DNA from: Lapillicoccus jejuensis
Lineage (GTDB): Bacteria > Actinomycetota > Actinomycetes > Actinomycetales > Dermatophilaceae
Assembly: GCF_006715055.1 (NCBI RefSeq)
Contig: NZ_VFMN01000001.1
Location: forward strand, 2,170,001-2,234,000
DNA: 64,000 bases
Reading direction: 5' to 3'
The position numbers and the translations under genes were made by a program. A model generated the notes under the pieces. The model worked only from the letters and a program-made list of their open reading frames with translations. It searched no databases and was not told the origin of the DNA. Below, piece by piece: positions 54,312 to 62,700 of the stretch (position 1 is the stretch's first letter; each line of letters opens with the position of its first letter).

Positions 54312-54893
54312 ATGAACGTCACGCCGTCCTCCACGCGCCTGCGCCGCCTGTCGCTCGCCGCGGCCGCCCTCGCCGTCGTGGCCGTGCCCGCCGCCGCGGT
54401 GGCGCTCAACGCCGCCGCCCCGGCGACCTCGCGCTGGTCGGTCGTCGAGGCGTCGGTGCCCGGGACGTCGCGCTGGTCGGTCGTCGAGGCGTCGGTGCCC
54501 GGGACGTCGCGCTGGTCGGTCGTCGAGGCGTCGGTGCCCGGGACGTCGCGCTGGTCGGTCGTCGAGGCGTCGGTGCCCGGGACGTCGCGCTGGTCGGTCG
54601 TCGAGGCCGCGGTGCCGGCGACCTCCCGCTGGTCCGTCGCCGACCCGGGTGCCACCCCGGCGACCTCGCGCTGGTCCGTCGTCGAGGCGACCTCGCGCTG
54701 GTCCACCGCCGACCAGGCTGCCACCCCGGCGACCTCGCGCTGGTCCGTGGTCGAGGCGACCTCGCGCTGGTCCACCGCCGACCAGGCTGCCACCCCGGCG
54801 ACCTCGCGCTGGTCGGTCGTCGAGGCGGGCGCCGTGGTGCCCGGCACGTCGCGCTGGTCCGTGGTGACCGGCGCGGACGCCGTCGTCGTGTAG
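54312..54893 (+). CDS. secreted TSRWS-repeat protein, new family candidate
   Basis: A 193-residue exported protein. Residues 1-38 form a signal peptide (RLRRLSLAAAALAVVAVPAAAVAL). Everything after is twelve repeats beginning TSRWS: five of 13 residues (TSRWSVVEASVPG type), one of 14, two pairs of TSRWSVVEA plus TSRWSTADQAATPA, then two of 15 at the end. There are no Cys residues, and no anchor, sortase or enzymatic domain is visible. Each unit has one Arg, one Trp and usually one Glu or Asp, suggesting a regular repeat fold or fibre. AAGGGG lies 5 nt before the ATG. Its stop overlaps or abuts the start of the GGDEF-EAL gene. Function unknown; a surface or matrix component is the likeliest guess. 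Confidence 0.85.
   Translation: MNVTPSSTRLRRLSLAAAALAVVAVPAAAVALNAAAPATSRWSVVEASVPGTSRWSVVEASVPGTSRWSVVEASVPGTSRWSVVEASVPGTSRWSVVEAAVPATSRWSVADPGATPATSRWSVVEATSRWSTADQAATPATSRWSVVEATSRWSTADQAATPATSRWSVVEAGAVVPGTSRWSVVTGADAVVV
54426..54890 (+). repeat. tandem coding repeats of 39/42/27 bp
   Basis: Five 39-bp units occupy 54426-54620; the second to fourth are identical even at silent positions. A 42-bp unit (54621-54662) is followed by two 69-bp compound units (54663-54731, 54732-54800) and two 45-bp units to 54890. The nucleotide identity implies recent expansion or gene conversion. Confidence 0.9.
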
Positions 54894-54895
54894 TG

Positions 54896-57481
54896 ATGTT
54901 CCGCATCACGCGCCTCGCACTGGTCACGGGGGCACTGAGCGCTGCCCTCGCGACCGGGGCGGTGGCCATGGTGCGACTCTCCGGCGACCAGCCGGTCTCC
55001 CCGCTGCCGCTGCCCTCGACCGCCCTCCTGCTGACCTTCGGCGTGGCGTTCTTCCTCGCCGAGCGGTTCCAGGTCAACGTCGAGTTCCGTCGCCAGGCCC
55101 ACACCTTCACGCCCGCCGGGGTGGTGCTGGTCGTGGGCGCCCTCGTCCTCGCGCCCGTCGCGTTCGTGGCCTCCCGGCTCGCGGCCGCGGTCCTCTCCTT
55201 CGCGCACGAGCGCATGTCGGTCGCGAAGACGACGTACAACGTGGCGGCGTACGCCTTCGAGGCCGCCGCCGACGCCTACCTCATCCACGTGCTGCTCACG
55301 CCGGGTCAGTCCCTGGACCTGCGCAGCGCCGCGGTGCTCGTGGTGGCGATGGCGACCGTCGACCAGGTCATGTCCGCGCTCGTGCTCGTCATGATCCGGC
55401 TGCACAACGGCCCGCTCAGCCGCCAGGACGTCCTCGACGTCCTCCTGCCCGCGCTCGTCCTCAGCGTCTTCTCCACGATCTTCGCCGTCGCGATCGTCAT
55501 CCTCGTGGCGGAGGGTCTGCTGGGGGCCGTCGTCGTCACCTTCCTCGTGGGGATCTCGGCGGTCGGCTACCGCGCCTACACGGCAGCCCGTCGCCAGCAC
55601 CAGTCGCTCTCGCTGGTCCACGAGTTCGTCACCGGGGGCGTCGGGGCGCAGTCCGTCGACAGCCTCGCCCAGGAGCTGCTCGCGCGGATCCGGCGACTCC
55701 TGCGGGCCACCGCGGTCGAGCTCGCCCTGCACGAGAGCGACGCGGTGCCGTCGCCGGACGCCCGGACCGGTGACGTCCTCACCCTGACCCTGGGCGAGCA
55801 CGACGTCCTCGAGGTCGGCCACCAGCGCTTCGACCACGAGGACTGGGTGCTCGTCCGCGCGCTCACCGAGCGCGAGCCCTTCCTCGCACCGCGGACGAGC
55901 AAGGAGCCGTCGGAGCAGCAGTGGCTCAAGCGCCACGCCTTCCGCGACGCGATGATGGTCGCCCTGCCGGCCTCGAGCGGCCTGCGCGGGACCCTCCTCG
56001 TCGTCGACCGGCTCGGGGAGACCGCGACGTTCGAGGACGAGGACCTCACCCTGCTGCAGACGCTGACCGGTCACCTCGCCGTCGCGCTGCGCAGCGCCCG
56101 TCTCGTGCAGCGCCTGGCCCACGAGGCGACGCACGACTCGCTGACCGGGCTGGCCAACCGACGGGGTCTGTCCACCGAAGGGCAGGCACGGCTCGACGCC
56201 CACCCGCGCCGTCGCGGAGCGCTCCTGCTGCTCGACCTCGACAAGTTCAAGGAGGTCAACGACAGCCTCGGCCACCAGGCCGGCGACCAGCTGCTCGTCG
56301 AGATCGGCGCACGGCTGCGCGCGGAGCTGCCCGACACCGACGTCCTCGCCCGGCTGGGTGGGGACGAGTTCGCCGTCCTGCTCGAGGACGCGGACCCCGA
56401 GCAGGCCGCCGCGGTGGCCGAGCGCCTCCGCACGACCCTCGCGCACCCGTTCACCCCCGTCGTGGGGTCGTCGGCGCTCGCCAGCCTGACGCTGCACACG
56501 ACCGTGAGCATCGGCATCGCCCGCTTCCCGGACGACGGCCCGGAGCTGTCGGGGTTGCTGCGCAAGGCCGACATCGCGATGTACAAGGCCAAGGTCTCCG
56601 GCACCGGCTACCACGTGTACGACGACGTCGACCACGACGACGGCGCCGCCCGCCTGCGCACGATGGACGAGCTGCAGTCCGCGATCGCCGAGGGGCAGTT
56701 CGTCCTGCACTACCAGCCGAAGGTCGACCTCGACACGGGCGCCGTGCACTCGGTCGAGGCCCTGACCCGGTGGGAGCACCCCACCCGCGGGCTGCTGCAC
56801 CCCGGCGACTTCATCGACCTCGTCGAGGACGCCGGCCTCATGCGCGCCATGACCCGCGTCGTCCTCGCCATCGCCCTCGACCAGGCCGCCCGGTGGCGCG
56901 CCGACGGCCACCCGGTGTCCATCGCCGTCAACCTCTCCGCCAGCTCGCTCGTCGACGAGGGGCTGCCGGACGAGGTCTTCACGATGCTGTCGGTGCGCGG
57001 CGTGCCCGCGACCGACCTGCAGCTGGAGATCACCGAGGACTTCCTCATGGCCGACCGCGACCGCGCCCGCAAGATCCTCTCGCGCCTGCGGACCGGCGGC
57101 ATCCGGATCTCGATCGACGACTACGGCACCGGATACAGCTCGCTCAGCTACCTACGCGACCTCCCCGTCGACGAGCTGAAGCTCGACCGCTCCTTCGTCC
57201 AGACGATGACCGACGACGACCACGCCGCCGCGCTCGTCGCGTCGACGATCTCGCTCGCCCACAGCCTGGGGCTGCGGATGGTGGCCGAGGGGGTCGAGAC
57301 CCTCGGCGCCTACACCGAGCTGACTCGGCTCGGGTGCGACGAGGCCCAGGGCTACTTCATCTCCAAGCCGCTGCCCGCGGCGCGCTTCGAGAGCTGGCTG
57401 CGCCGTCAGCCCGTCCTCGAGCAGCCCGTCCAGTCGACCGGTTACCGCCGCTTCGTCGCCAAGGCCGTCCGCGCCGTCTGA
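54896..57481 (+). CDS. membrane GGDEF-EAL cyclic-di-GMP enzyme
   Basis: An 861-residue protein. An N-terminal membrane domain of about six helices (residues 1-225) is followed by a GAF-like region (about 235-415). The GGDEF domain has LTGLANRRGL and an intact GGDEF at residues 488-492, without the RxxD inhibitory site. The EAL domain has EAL at 621-623 and a full catalytic set (NLSASS, ITEDF, IDDYGTGYSSL, KLDRSF, VAEGVET, QGYFISKPL). Both synthesis and breakdown of c-di-GMP are therefore possible. ATG at 54896 is 2 nt after the TSRWS-gene stop; GTG at 54893 would overlap it (TAGTGATG). The two genes are clearly coupled. Confidence 0.94.
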   Translation: MFRITRLALVTGALSAALATGAVAMVRLSGDQPVSPLPLPSTALLLTFGVAFFLAERFQVNVEFRRQAHTFTPAGVVLVVGALVLAPVAFVASRLAAAVLSFAHERMSVAKTTYNVAAYAFEAAADAYLIHVLLTPGQSLDLRSAAVLVVAMATVDQVMSALVLVMIRLHNGPLSRQDVLDVLLPALVLSVFSTIFAVAIVILVAEGLLGAVVVTFLVGISAVGYRAYTAARRQHQSLSLVHEFVTGGVGAQSVDSLAQELLARIRRLLRATAVELALHESDAVPSPDARTGDVLTLTLGEHDVLEVGHQRFDHEDWVLVRALTEREPFLAPRTSKEPSEQQWLKRHAFRDAMMVALPASSGLRGTLLVVDRLGETATFEDEDLTLLQTLTGHLAVALRSARLVQRLAHEATHDSLTGLANRRGLSTEGQARLDAHPRRRGALLLLDLDKFKEVNDSLGHQAGDQLLVEIGARLRAELPDTDVLARLGGDEFAVLLEDADPEQAAAVAERLRTTLAHPFTPVVGSSALASLTLHTTVSIGIARFPDDGPELSGLLRKADIAMYKAKVSGTGYHVYDDVDHDDGAARLRTMDELQSAIAEGQFVLHYQPKVDLDTGAVHSVEALTRWEHPTRGLLHPGDFIDLVEDAGLMRAMTRVVLAIALDQAARWRADGHPVSIAVNLSASSLVDEGLPDEVFTMLSVRGVPATDLQLEITEDFLMADRDRARKILSRLRTGGIRISIDDYGTGYSSLSYLRDLPVDELKLDRSFVQTMTDDDHAAALVASTISLAHSLGLRMVAEGVETLGAYTELTRLGCDEAQGYFISKPLPAARFESWLRRQPVLEQPVQSTGYRRFVAKAVRAV

Positions 57482-57508
57482 GCCACCGCGCCCGTACGAC
57501 GCCCCGGC

Positions 57509-57925
57509 TCACGTGGACGTCGCCAGCCGGGTGAGCAGGACCCCCAGCTGCTGGAGCTGACGCTCGGACAGCGGGCCCAGCGTGTCGGTGAGGACCTCGT
57601 CGACGACCCGGTGCCCCTCGGCGAGCAGCTCACGGCCGCGGTCGGTCATCACGAGGTGGACGGCACGGCCCTGGCCGGCCGTCCGGGTCACCAGGCCGCG
57701 GTCGACCATCCGCGCGGCGAGCGTCCCGAAGCCCTGGTCGCTCTGGAACGTCGAGACCGCCAGGTCGTGCAAGGTGGCGTCGGGCTGGCGGTCGAGGGCG
57801 CGCAACGCGTCCCACTGCACGAGGCTGAGCCCCCGCTGCGCGAGGGCGGCGTCGAGCAGGCGGTGGTGGCGGCTCTGCACCCGCTTGACCAGCTGCGCCA
57901 CGTCCTGCCGGGTGTGCGTCGTCAT
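57509..57925 (-). CDS. MarR-family transcriptional regulator
   Basis: A 138-residue regulator. LSLVQWDALRALDRQPDATLHDLAVSTFQSDQGFGTLAARMVDRGLVTRTAGQGRAVHLVMTDRGRELL is a MarR winged helix. The ATG at 57925 is supported by TACGCT (minus strand, 57932-57937) exactly 6 nt upstream. It is divergent from the alpha/beta hydrolase gene across a palindromic region, and converges on the GGDEF-EAL gene. Confidence 0.93.
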   Translation of the reverse strand: MTTHTRQDVAQLVKRVQSRHHRLLDAALAQRGLSLVQWDALRALDRQPDATLHDLAVSTFQSDQGFGTLAARMVDRGLVTRTAGQGRAVHLVMTDRGRELLAEGHRVVDEVLTDTLGPLSERQLQQLGVLLTRLATST

Positions 57926-57931
57926 GGCGGC

Positions 57932-57988
57932 AGCGTACGCAGCCGACCCAACGTCTTGATATCCACTTGCTGATATCAACATGTTGAT
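57932..57988. promoter_or_regulatory. MarR promoter and operator palindromes
   Basis: The minus-strand -10 is TACGCT at 57932-57937. ATCAACATGTTGAT (57975-57988) is a perfect 14-bp palindrome, and TTGATAT (57956-57962) with ATATCAA (57973-57979) forms a second, overlapping dyad. AT-rich dyads like these are typical MarR sites and could control both divergent genes. Confidence 0.7.
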
Positions 57989-58026
57989 TTAACGTGGTGC
58001 TCCCGACCGACGACGCAGGAGCGCAC

Positions 58027-58842
58027 ATGACCGACACCACCGCGACCACCCTCACCCTCGACGTGCCCACCTCGACGAGCCTCGTGCCGCTGCGGGTGGC
58101 CGACCGGGGCAGCGGCCGGCCCGTCCTCCTCCTGCACGGCGGTGCGGGCCCCACGTCGGTGGCCCCGCTCGCCGAGGCGCTGACGGCGTCGTACCCCGTG
58201 CGGGTCGTGACGCCGGTCCACCCCGGCTTCGACGGGACCCCGCGACCGGAGGGGGTCGGCTCGGTCGGCGACCTTGCGGACGCCTACGTCGCCCTGCTCG
58301 ACGTGCTGGGGCTCGAGGGCGTGACCGTCGTGGGCAGCTCGCTCGGCGGGTGGGTCGCCGCCGAGGTGGCGCTGCGACACAGCCCCCGGGTCGCCGCCGT
58401 CGTCCTCGTCGGCTCGGTCGGTCTCGCGGACGACGCCGACCCGATCGCCGACTTCTTCGCGCTCGACCTCGACGAGGTCGTCGAGCGCAGCTACCACCCC
58501 GCCCACCGCGACGCGGCGCGGGCCGCCCTCGCCGCGATGCCCGAGGCGGCGCGGGCGCTCGTCCCCGGCAACCGGGCCGCCCTGCTCGCGTACGGCGGCG
58601 CGACGATGGCCGACCCGACGTTGCGGGCCCGGCTGACCGGCGTCACCGTCCCCGTCCGCGTGCTGTGGGGGGCGCACGACCGCATCGTCCCGCCGAGCCA
58701 CGGCCGGGGCTACGCCGAGGCCGTGCCCGGGGCCACGCTGCGCGTCCTCGACGAGGCCGGTCACCTGCCCCCGGTCGAGGTCCCCGAGGTCGTCGCCGCG
58801 GACGTGTGGGCGTTCGCCGGCGTGCACCCGCCCGCTCGCTGA
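58027..58842 (+). CDS. alpha/beta-fold hydrolase
   Basis: A 271-residue hydrolase. The oxyanion region is VLLLHGGAGPTSVAPLAEAL, the nucleophile elbow is VVGSSLGGWVAAEVAL (Ser in GSSLGG), the Asp is in VLWGAHDRIVPP, and the His is in LDEAGHLPPVEVPE. AGGAG precedes the ATG at 58027. No specific substrate is indicated. It is likely under the divergent MarR regulator, perhaps in detoxifying an ester or aromatic compound. Confidence 0.92.
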   Translation: MTDTTATTLTLDVPTSTSLVPLRVADRGSGRPVLLLHGGAGPTSVAPLAEALTASYPVRVVTPVHPGFDGTPRPEGVGSVGDLADAYVALLDVLGLEGVTVVGSSLGGWVAAEVALRHSPRVAAVVLVGSVGLADDADPIADFFALDLDEVVERSYHPAHRDAARAALAAMPEAARALVPGNRAALLAYGGATMADPTLRARLTGVTVPVRVLWGAHDRIVPPSHGRGYAEAVPGATLRVLDEAGHLPPVEVPEVVAADVWAFAGVHPPAR

Positions 58843-58866
58843 CGACGGCCGCGGGGGAGGGCCGGC

Positions 58867-59898
58867 TCAGGCGGAGCGGTCCTCGAGGACCTCGTCGACG
58901 GGCCGTCGCGGCGTGCGCACGAGGCCGTCCCGACCGATGGCGCTCCACCCGACCCGCAGCAGGACCAGCGGGTGCGTGCGTCCGTCGAGGACGTCGTACC
59001 GCAGGCGGTCGCGGGTCTCCTCGACCTCGACGACCGAGCTGAGCGGGACGACGGCGAGCCCACCGACGGTGGCCGAGAGCCAGAGGGCGCTCAGTCCCTC
59101 GCCCGCCCGCAGCCACCCGGCCGGGTCGTCGGTGGGGGAGGAGAGGACGACGAGCCCGTCGCGGTGGCGGACGAGTTGACCGCCGTCGTCGCCCGAGGGC
59201 GAGAACCGGTGGCGGGGACCGGCGGTCGGGTCACCCGGTCCCGGGATCGCGCCGGCGGGGACCCCGTCGACGGGGCCGTGGTCGACCCACGCGTCCTGCT
59301 CGAGCGCCAGGGCCCGGTCGCCGGACTGGCGGTCGAGGGCCCGACCGACGAGCAGCTCGACGCGCAGCCGCTCGGTCACGTCGAGCAGGGCCGTCGCCGT
59401 GGCGCCCTCGATGGCGGCGACGGAGGCGAGCTCCAGCAGCCGCCCCGCCGGGACCGGCCACGAGGTGAACCGGCGGCGGTCGGTGCTGCGCCGCAGGATG
59501 GCGTCGACGGCGGCCGCGGGGGACACGGTCTCGCGGGGGGTCGTCCCGCGCACCGACCTCAGCGCCGGCCCGTCGGGCTCCGGGTGCAGCTCCAGACGGG
59601 CCAGCGGGCCCGCGTCCGGGCCCTCGGGGAAGCGCTCGACGCTCACGCCGCGCCCGAGCGCGTGCAGCGCCGTCCGCGCGTGGTGCAGGGCCGCGCCGCA
59701 GCTGAGGACGAGGTTGCGGCCCTCGGGGTCCGTGAGGGGGAGCGCGCGCGAGGGGTCGGCGTACAGCTCGAGGGCCCGTCCGTCCCACCGCCAGGTCCAC
59801 GGCTGGGTGTTGTGGACGCTCGGGGCCCGGCGTGCCAGGTCGACGACGTCGTGGGCGAGCTGCGACGTCACCCGCACTGCGCTCGACGTGCCCGGCAC
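58867..59898 (-). CDS. Acg-type nitroreductase-family protein
   Basis: A 343-residue protein of the nitroreductase superfamily, Acg branch. VVDLARRAPSVHNTQPWTWRWDGRALELYADPSRALPLTDPEGRNLVLSCGAALHHARTAL is the FMN-binding N-terminal pattern, and RRSTDRRRFTSWPVP and HRDGLVVLSSPTDDPAGWLRAGEGL are typical of Acg (Rv2032). Acg proteins may sequester flavin instead of catalysing nitroreduction, and are part of the DosR dormancy regulon in mycobacteria. The GTG at 59898 follows GAAGGGG. It is divergent from the DevR gene, with two DosR-like boxes in between. Confidence 0.87.
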   Translation of the reverse strand: MPGTSSAVRVTSQLAHDVVDLARRAPSVHNTQPWTWRWDGRALELYADPSRALPLTDPEGRNLVLSCGAALHHARTALHALGRGVSVERFPEGPDAGPLARLELHPEPDGPALRSVRGTTPRETVSPAAAVDAILRRSTDRRRFTSWPVPAGRLLELASVAAIEGATATALLDVTERLRVELLVGRALDRQSGDRALALEQDAWVDHGPVDGVPAGAIPGPGDPTAGPRHRFSPSGDDGGQLVRHRDGLVVLSSPTDDPAGWLRAGEGLSALWLSATVGGLAVVPLSSVVEVEETRDRLRYDVLDGRTHPLVLLRVGWSAIGRDGLVRTPRRPVDEVLEDRSA

Positions 59899-59963
59899 GG
59901 TCGTGCCCCTTCCTCTCCTCGGTGTCCTCCCACCACGGTGCCCCCGGGGACCGCCGGCTCCCA

Positions 59964-60010
59964 GGGGCGTTGGTCCCGGCTCCTCGTGGGCGTCTCGGGA
60001 CGAAGGTCCC
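59964..60010. promoter_or_regulatory. two DosR/DevR-like boxes
   Basis: GGGACGAAGGTCCC (59997-60010) matches the GGGAC-N4-GTCCC core of the DosR palindrome. GGGGCGTTGGTCCC (59964-59977) matches with one change. Their centres are 33 bp apart, about three helical turns, and both lie between the Acg-type gene and the DevR gene. Confidence 0.65.
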
Positions 60011-60055
60011 GCCATCCCGGGTCGCTCGGACCGGTCGCGGGCGGCGGGTCGGCCC

Positions 60056-60061
60056 TACCGT
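60056..60061 (+). promoter_or_regulatory. -10 element of the DevR gene (leaderless)
   Basis: TACCGT is followed by exactly 6 nt and then the GTG at 60068. The DosR-like boxes would be centred at about -64 and -97 relative to this start. Confidence 0.6.
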
Positions 60062-60067
60062 GGAGGG

Positions 60068-60769
60068 GTGAGCGAGCCCAGCGGACCCGACGCGACCCCG
60101 CCGACCAGCGAGCCGACCAGCGAGCCGACCGGACCCATCCGGGTCTTCCTCCTCGACGACCACGAGCTGGTCCGGCGCGGCATCCGCGAGCTGCTCGAGG
60201 AGAGCGGGGACATCGTCGTGGTCGGCGAGTCGGGTCTGGCGCAGGAGGCGCTGCGCCGGATCCCGGCGCTGCGCCCCGACGTCGCCATCCTCGACGGCCG
60301 CCTCCCCGACGGCTCCGGCGTCGACGTGTGCCGTTCGGTGCGCTCGCTGGACCCGACGATCAAGGCGCTCATCCTCACGTCGTACGACGACGACGACGCG
60401 CTCTTCGCCGCGATCATGGCCGGCGCCGCCGGCTACCTGCTCAAGCAGGTGCGCGGGACGGACTTCGTCGACACCGTACGACGCGTCGCGGCCGGGCAGT
60501 CGACCCTCGACCCGTCCGTCACGGCGCAGGTGCTCGACCGGCTGCGCCACGGCGCACCGCAGGACCGGCACCTGGCCTCGCTCACCCCGCAGGAGCAGCG
60601 CATCCTCGAGCTGATCGGCGAGGGGCTGACCAACCGGCAGATCGGCGAGCGGCTGCACCTGGCCGAGAAGACCGTGAAGAACTACGTCTCGTCGCTGCTG
60701 GCCAAGCTCCAGCTGACCAGCCGCACGCAGGCGGCCATCTTCTCCACGCGCCACCGGATCTCGTCCTGA
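60068..60769 (+). CDS. devR: response regulator, NarL/DevR family
   Basis: A 233-residue regulator. After a Pro/Ser/Thr/Glu tail of about 23 residues comes a receiver domain (IRVFLLDDHELVRRGIRELLE) with phospho-acceptor Asp76 in AILDGRLPDGSG and YLLKQV. The LuxR-type DNA-binding domain is LTPQEQRILELIGEGLTNRQIGERLHLAEKTVKNYVSSLLAKLQ, almost identical in pattern to mycobacterial DevR/DosR. With the GAF kinase downstream it probably forms a redox/oxygen-responsive pair. DosR-like boxes upstream suggest positive autoregulation. Confidence 0.92.
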   Translation: MSEPSGPDATPPTSEPTSEPTGPIRVFLLDDHELVRRGIRELLEESGDIVVVGESGLAQEALRRIPALRPDVAILDGRLPDGSGVDVCRSVRSLDPTIKALILTSYDDDDALFAAIMAGAAGYLLKQVRGTDFVDTVRRVAAGQSTLDPSVTAQVLDRLRHGAPQDRHLASLTPQEQRILELIGEGLTNRQIGERLHLAEKTVKNYVSSLLAKLQLTSRTQAAIFSTRHRISS

Positions 60770-62595
<1,826 letters not shown>

Positions 62596-62596
<1 letters not shown>

Positions 62597-62627
62597 AAAC
62601 GGTAAAAAGGAACTAAACGGACTATGG
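62596..62627 (+). promoter_or_regulatory. 32-bp A-rich conserved element, copy B
   Basis: An ungapped match to 54208-54239 at 24 of 32 positions, sharing AAAACG, an A-run, ACTAAACGG and a final ATGG. Its first base lies 105 bp before the ATG of the S8 peptidase, against 104 bp in copy A. It starts right at the stop of the kinase gene. Confidence 0.65.
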
Positions 62628-62700
62628 CCGTCGTGCTCGCCGAGCGCGAGGATCTGGGTGCTCGGGGCAACCACACAGGATCACCAGGGGGCACCTCACC

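Noticed and set aside
54426-54890. Regular DNA repeats resembling a CRISPR array.
   Set aside because: Units are contiguous without unique spacers, stay in frame, and lie within a coding gene with a signal peptide. No cas genes are nearby.
54312-54893. Multi-core RiPP precursor.
   Set aside because: The repeats look like cores, but a normal Sec-type signal peptide leads the protein and no radical-SAM, YcaO, cyclase or other modifying enzyme is adjacent. Kept only as a remote option.
54242-56911. Very long open frame on the minus strand with repeated DQRDVPG-type units, opposite the TSRWS and GGDEF-EAL genes.
   Set aside because: It is the mirror of the TSRWS DNA repeats and of a real catalytic gene; high GC content leaves antisense frames open. 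It has no signal, start context or domain.
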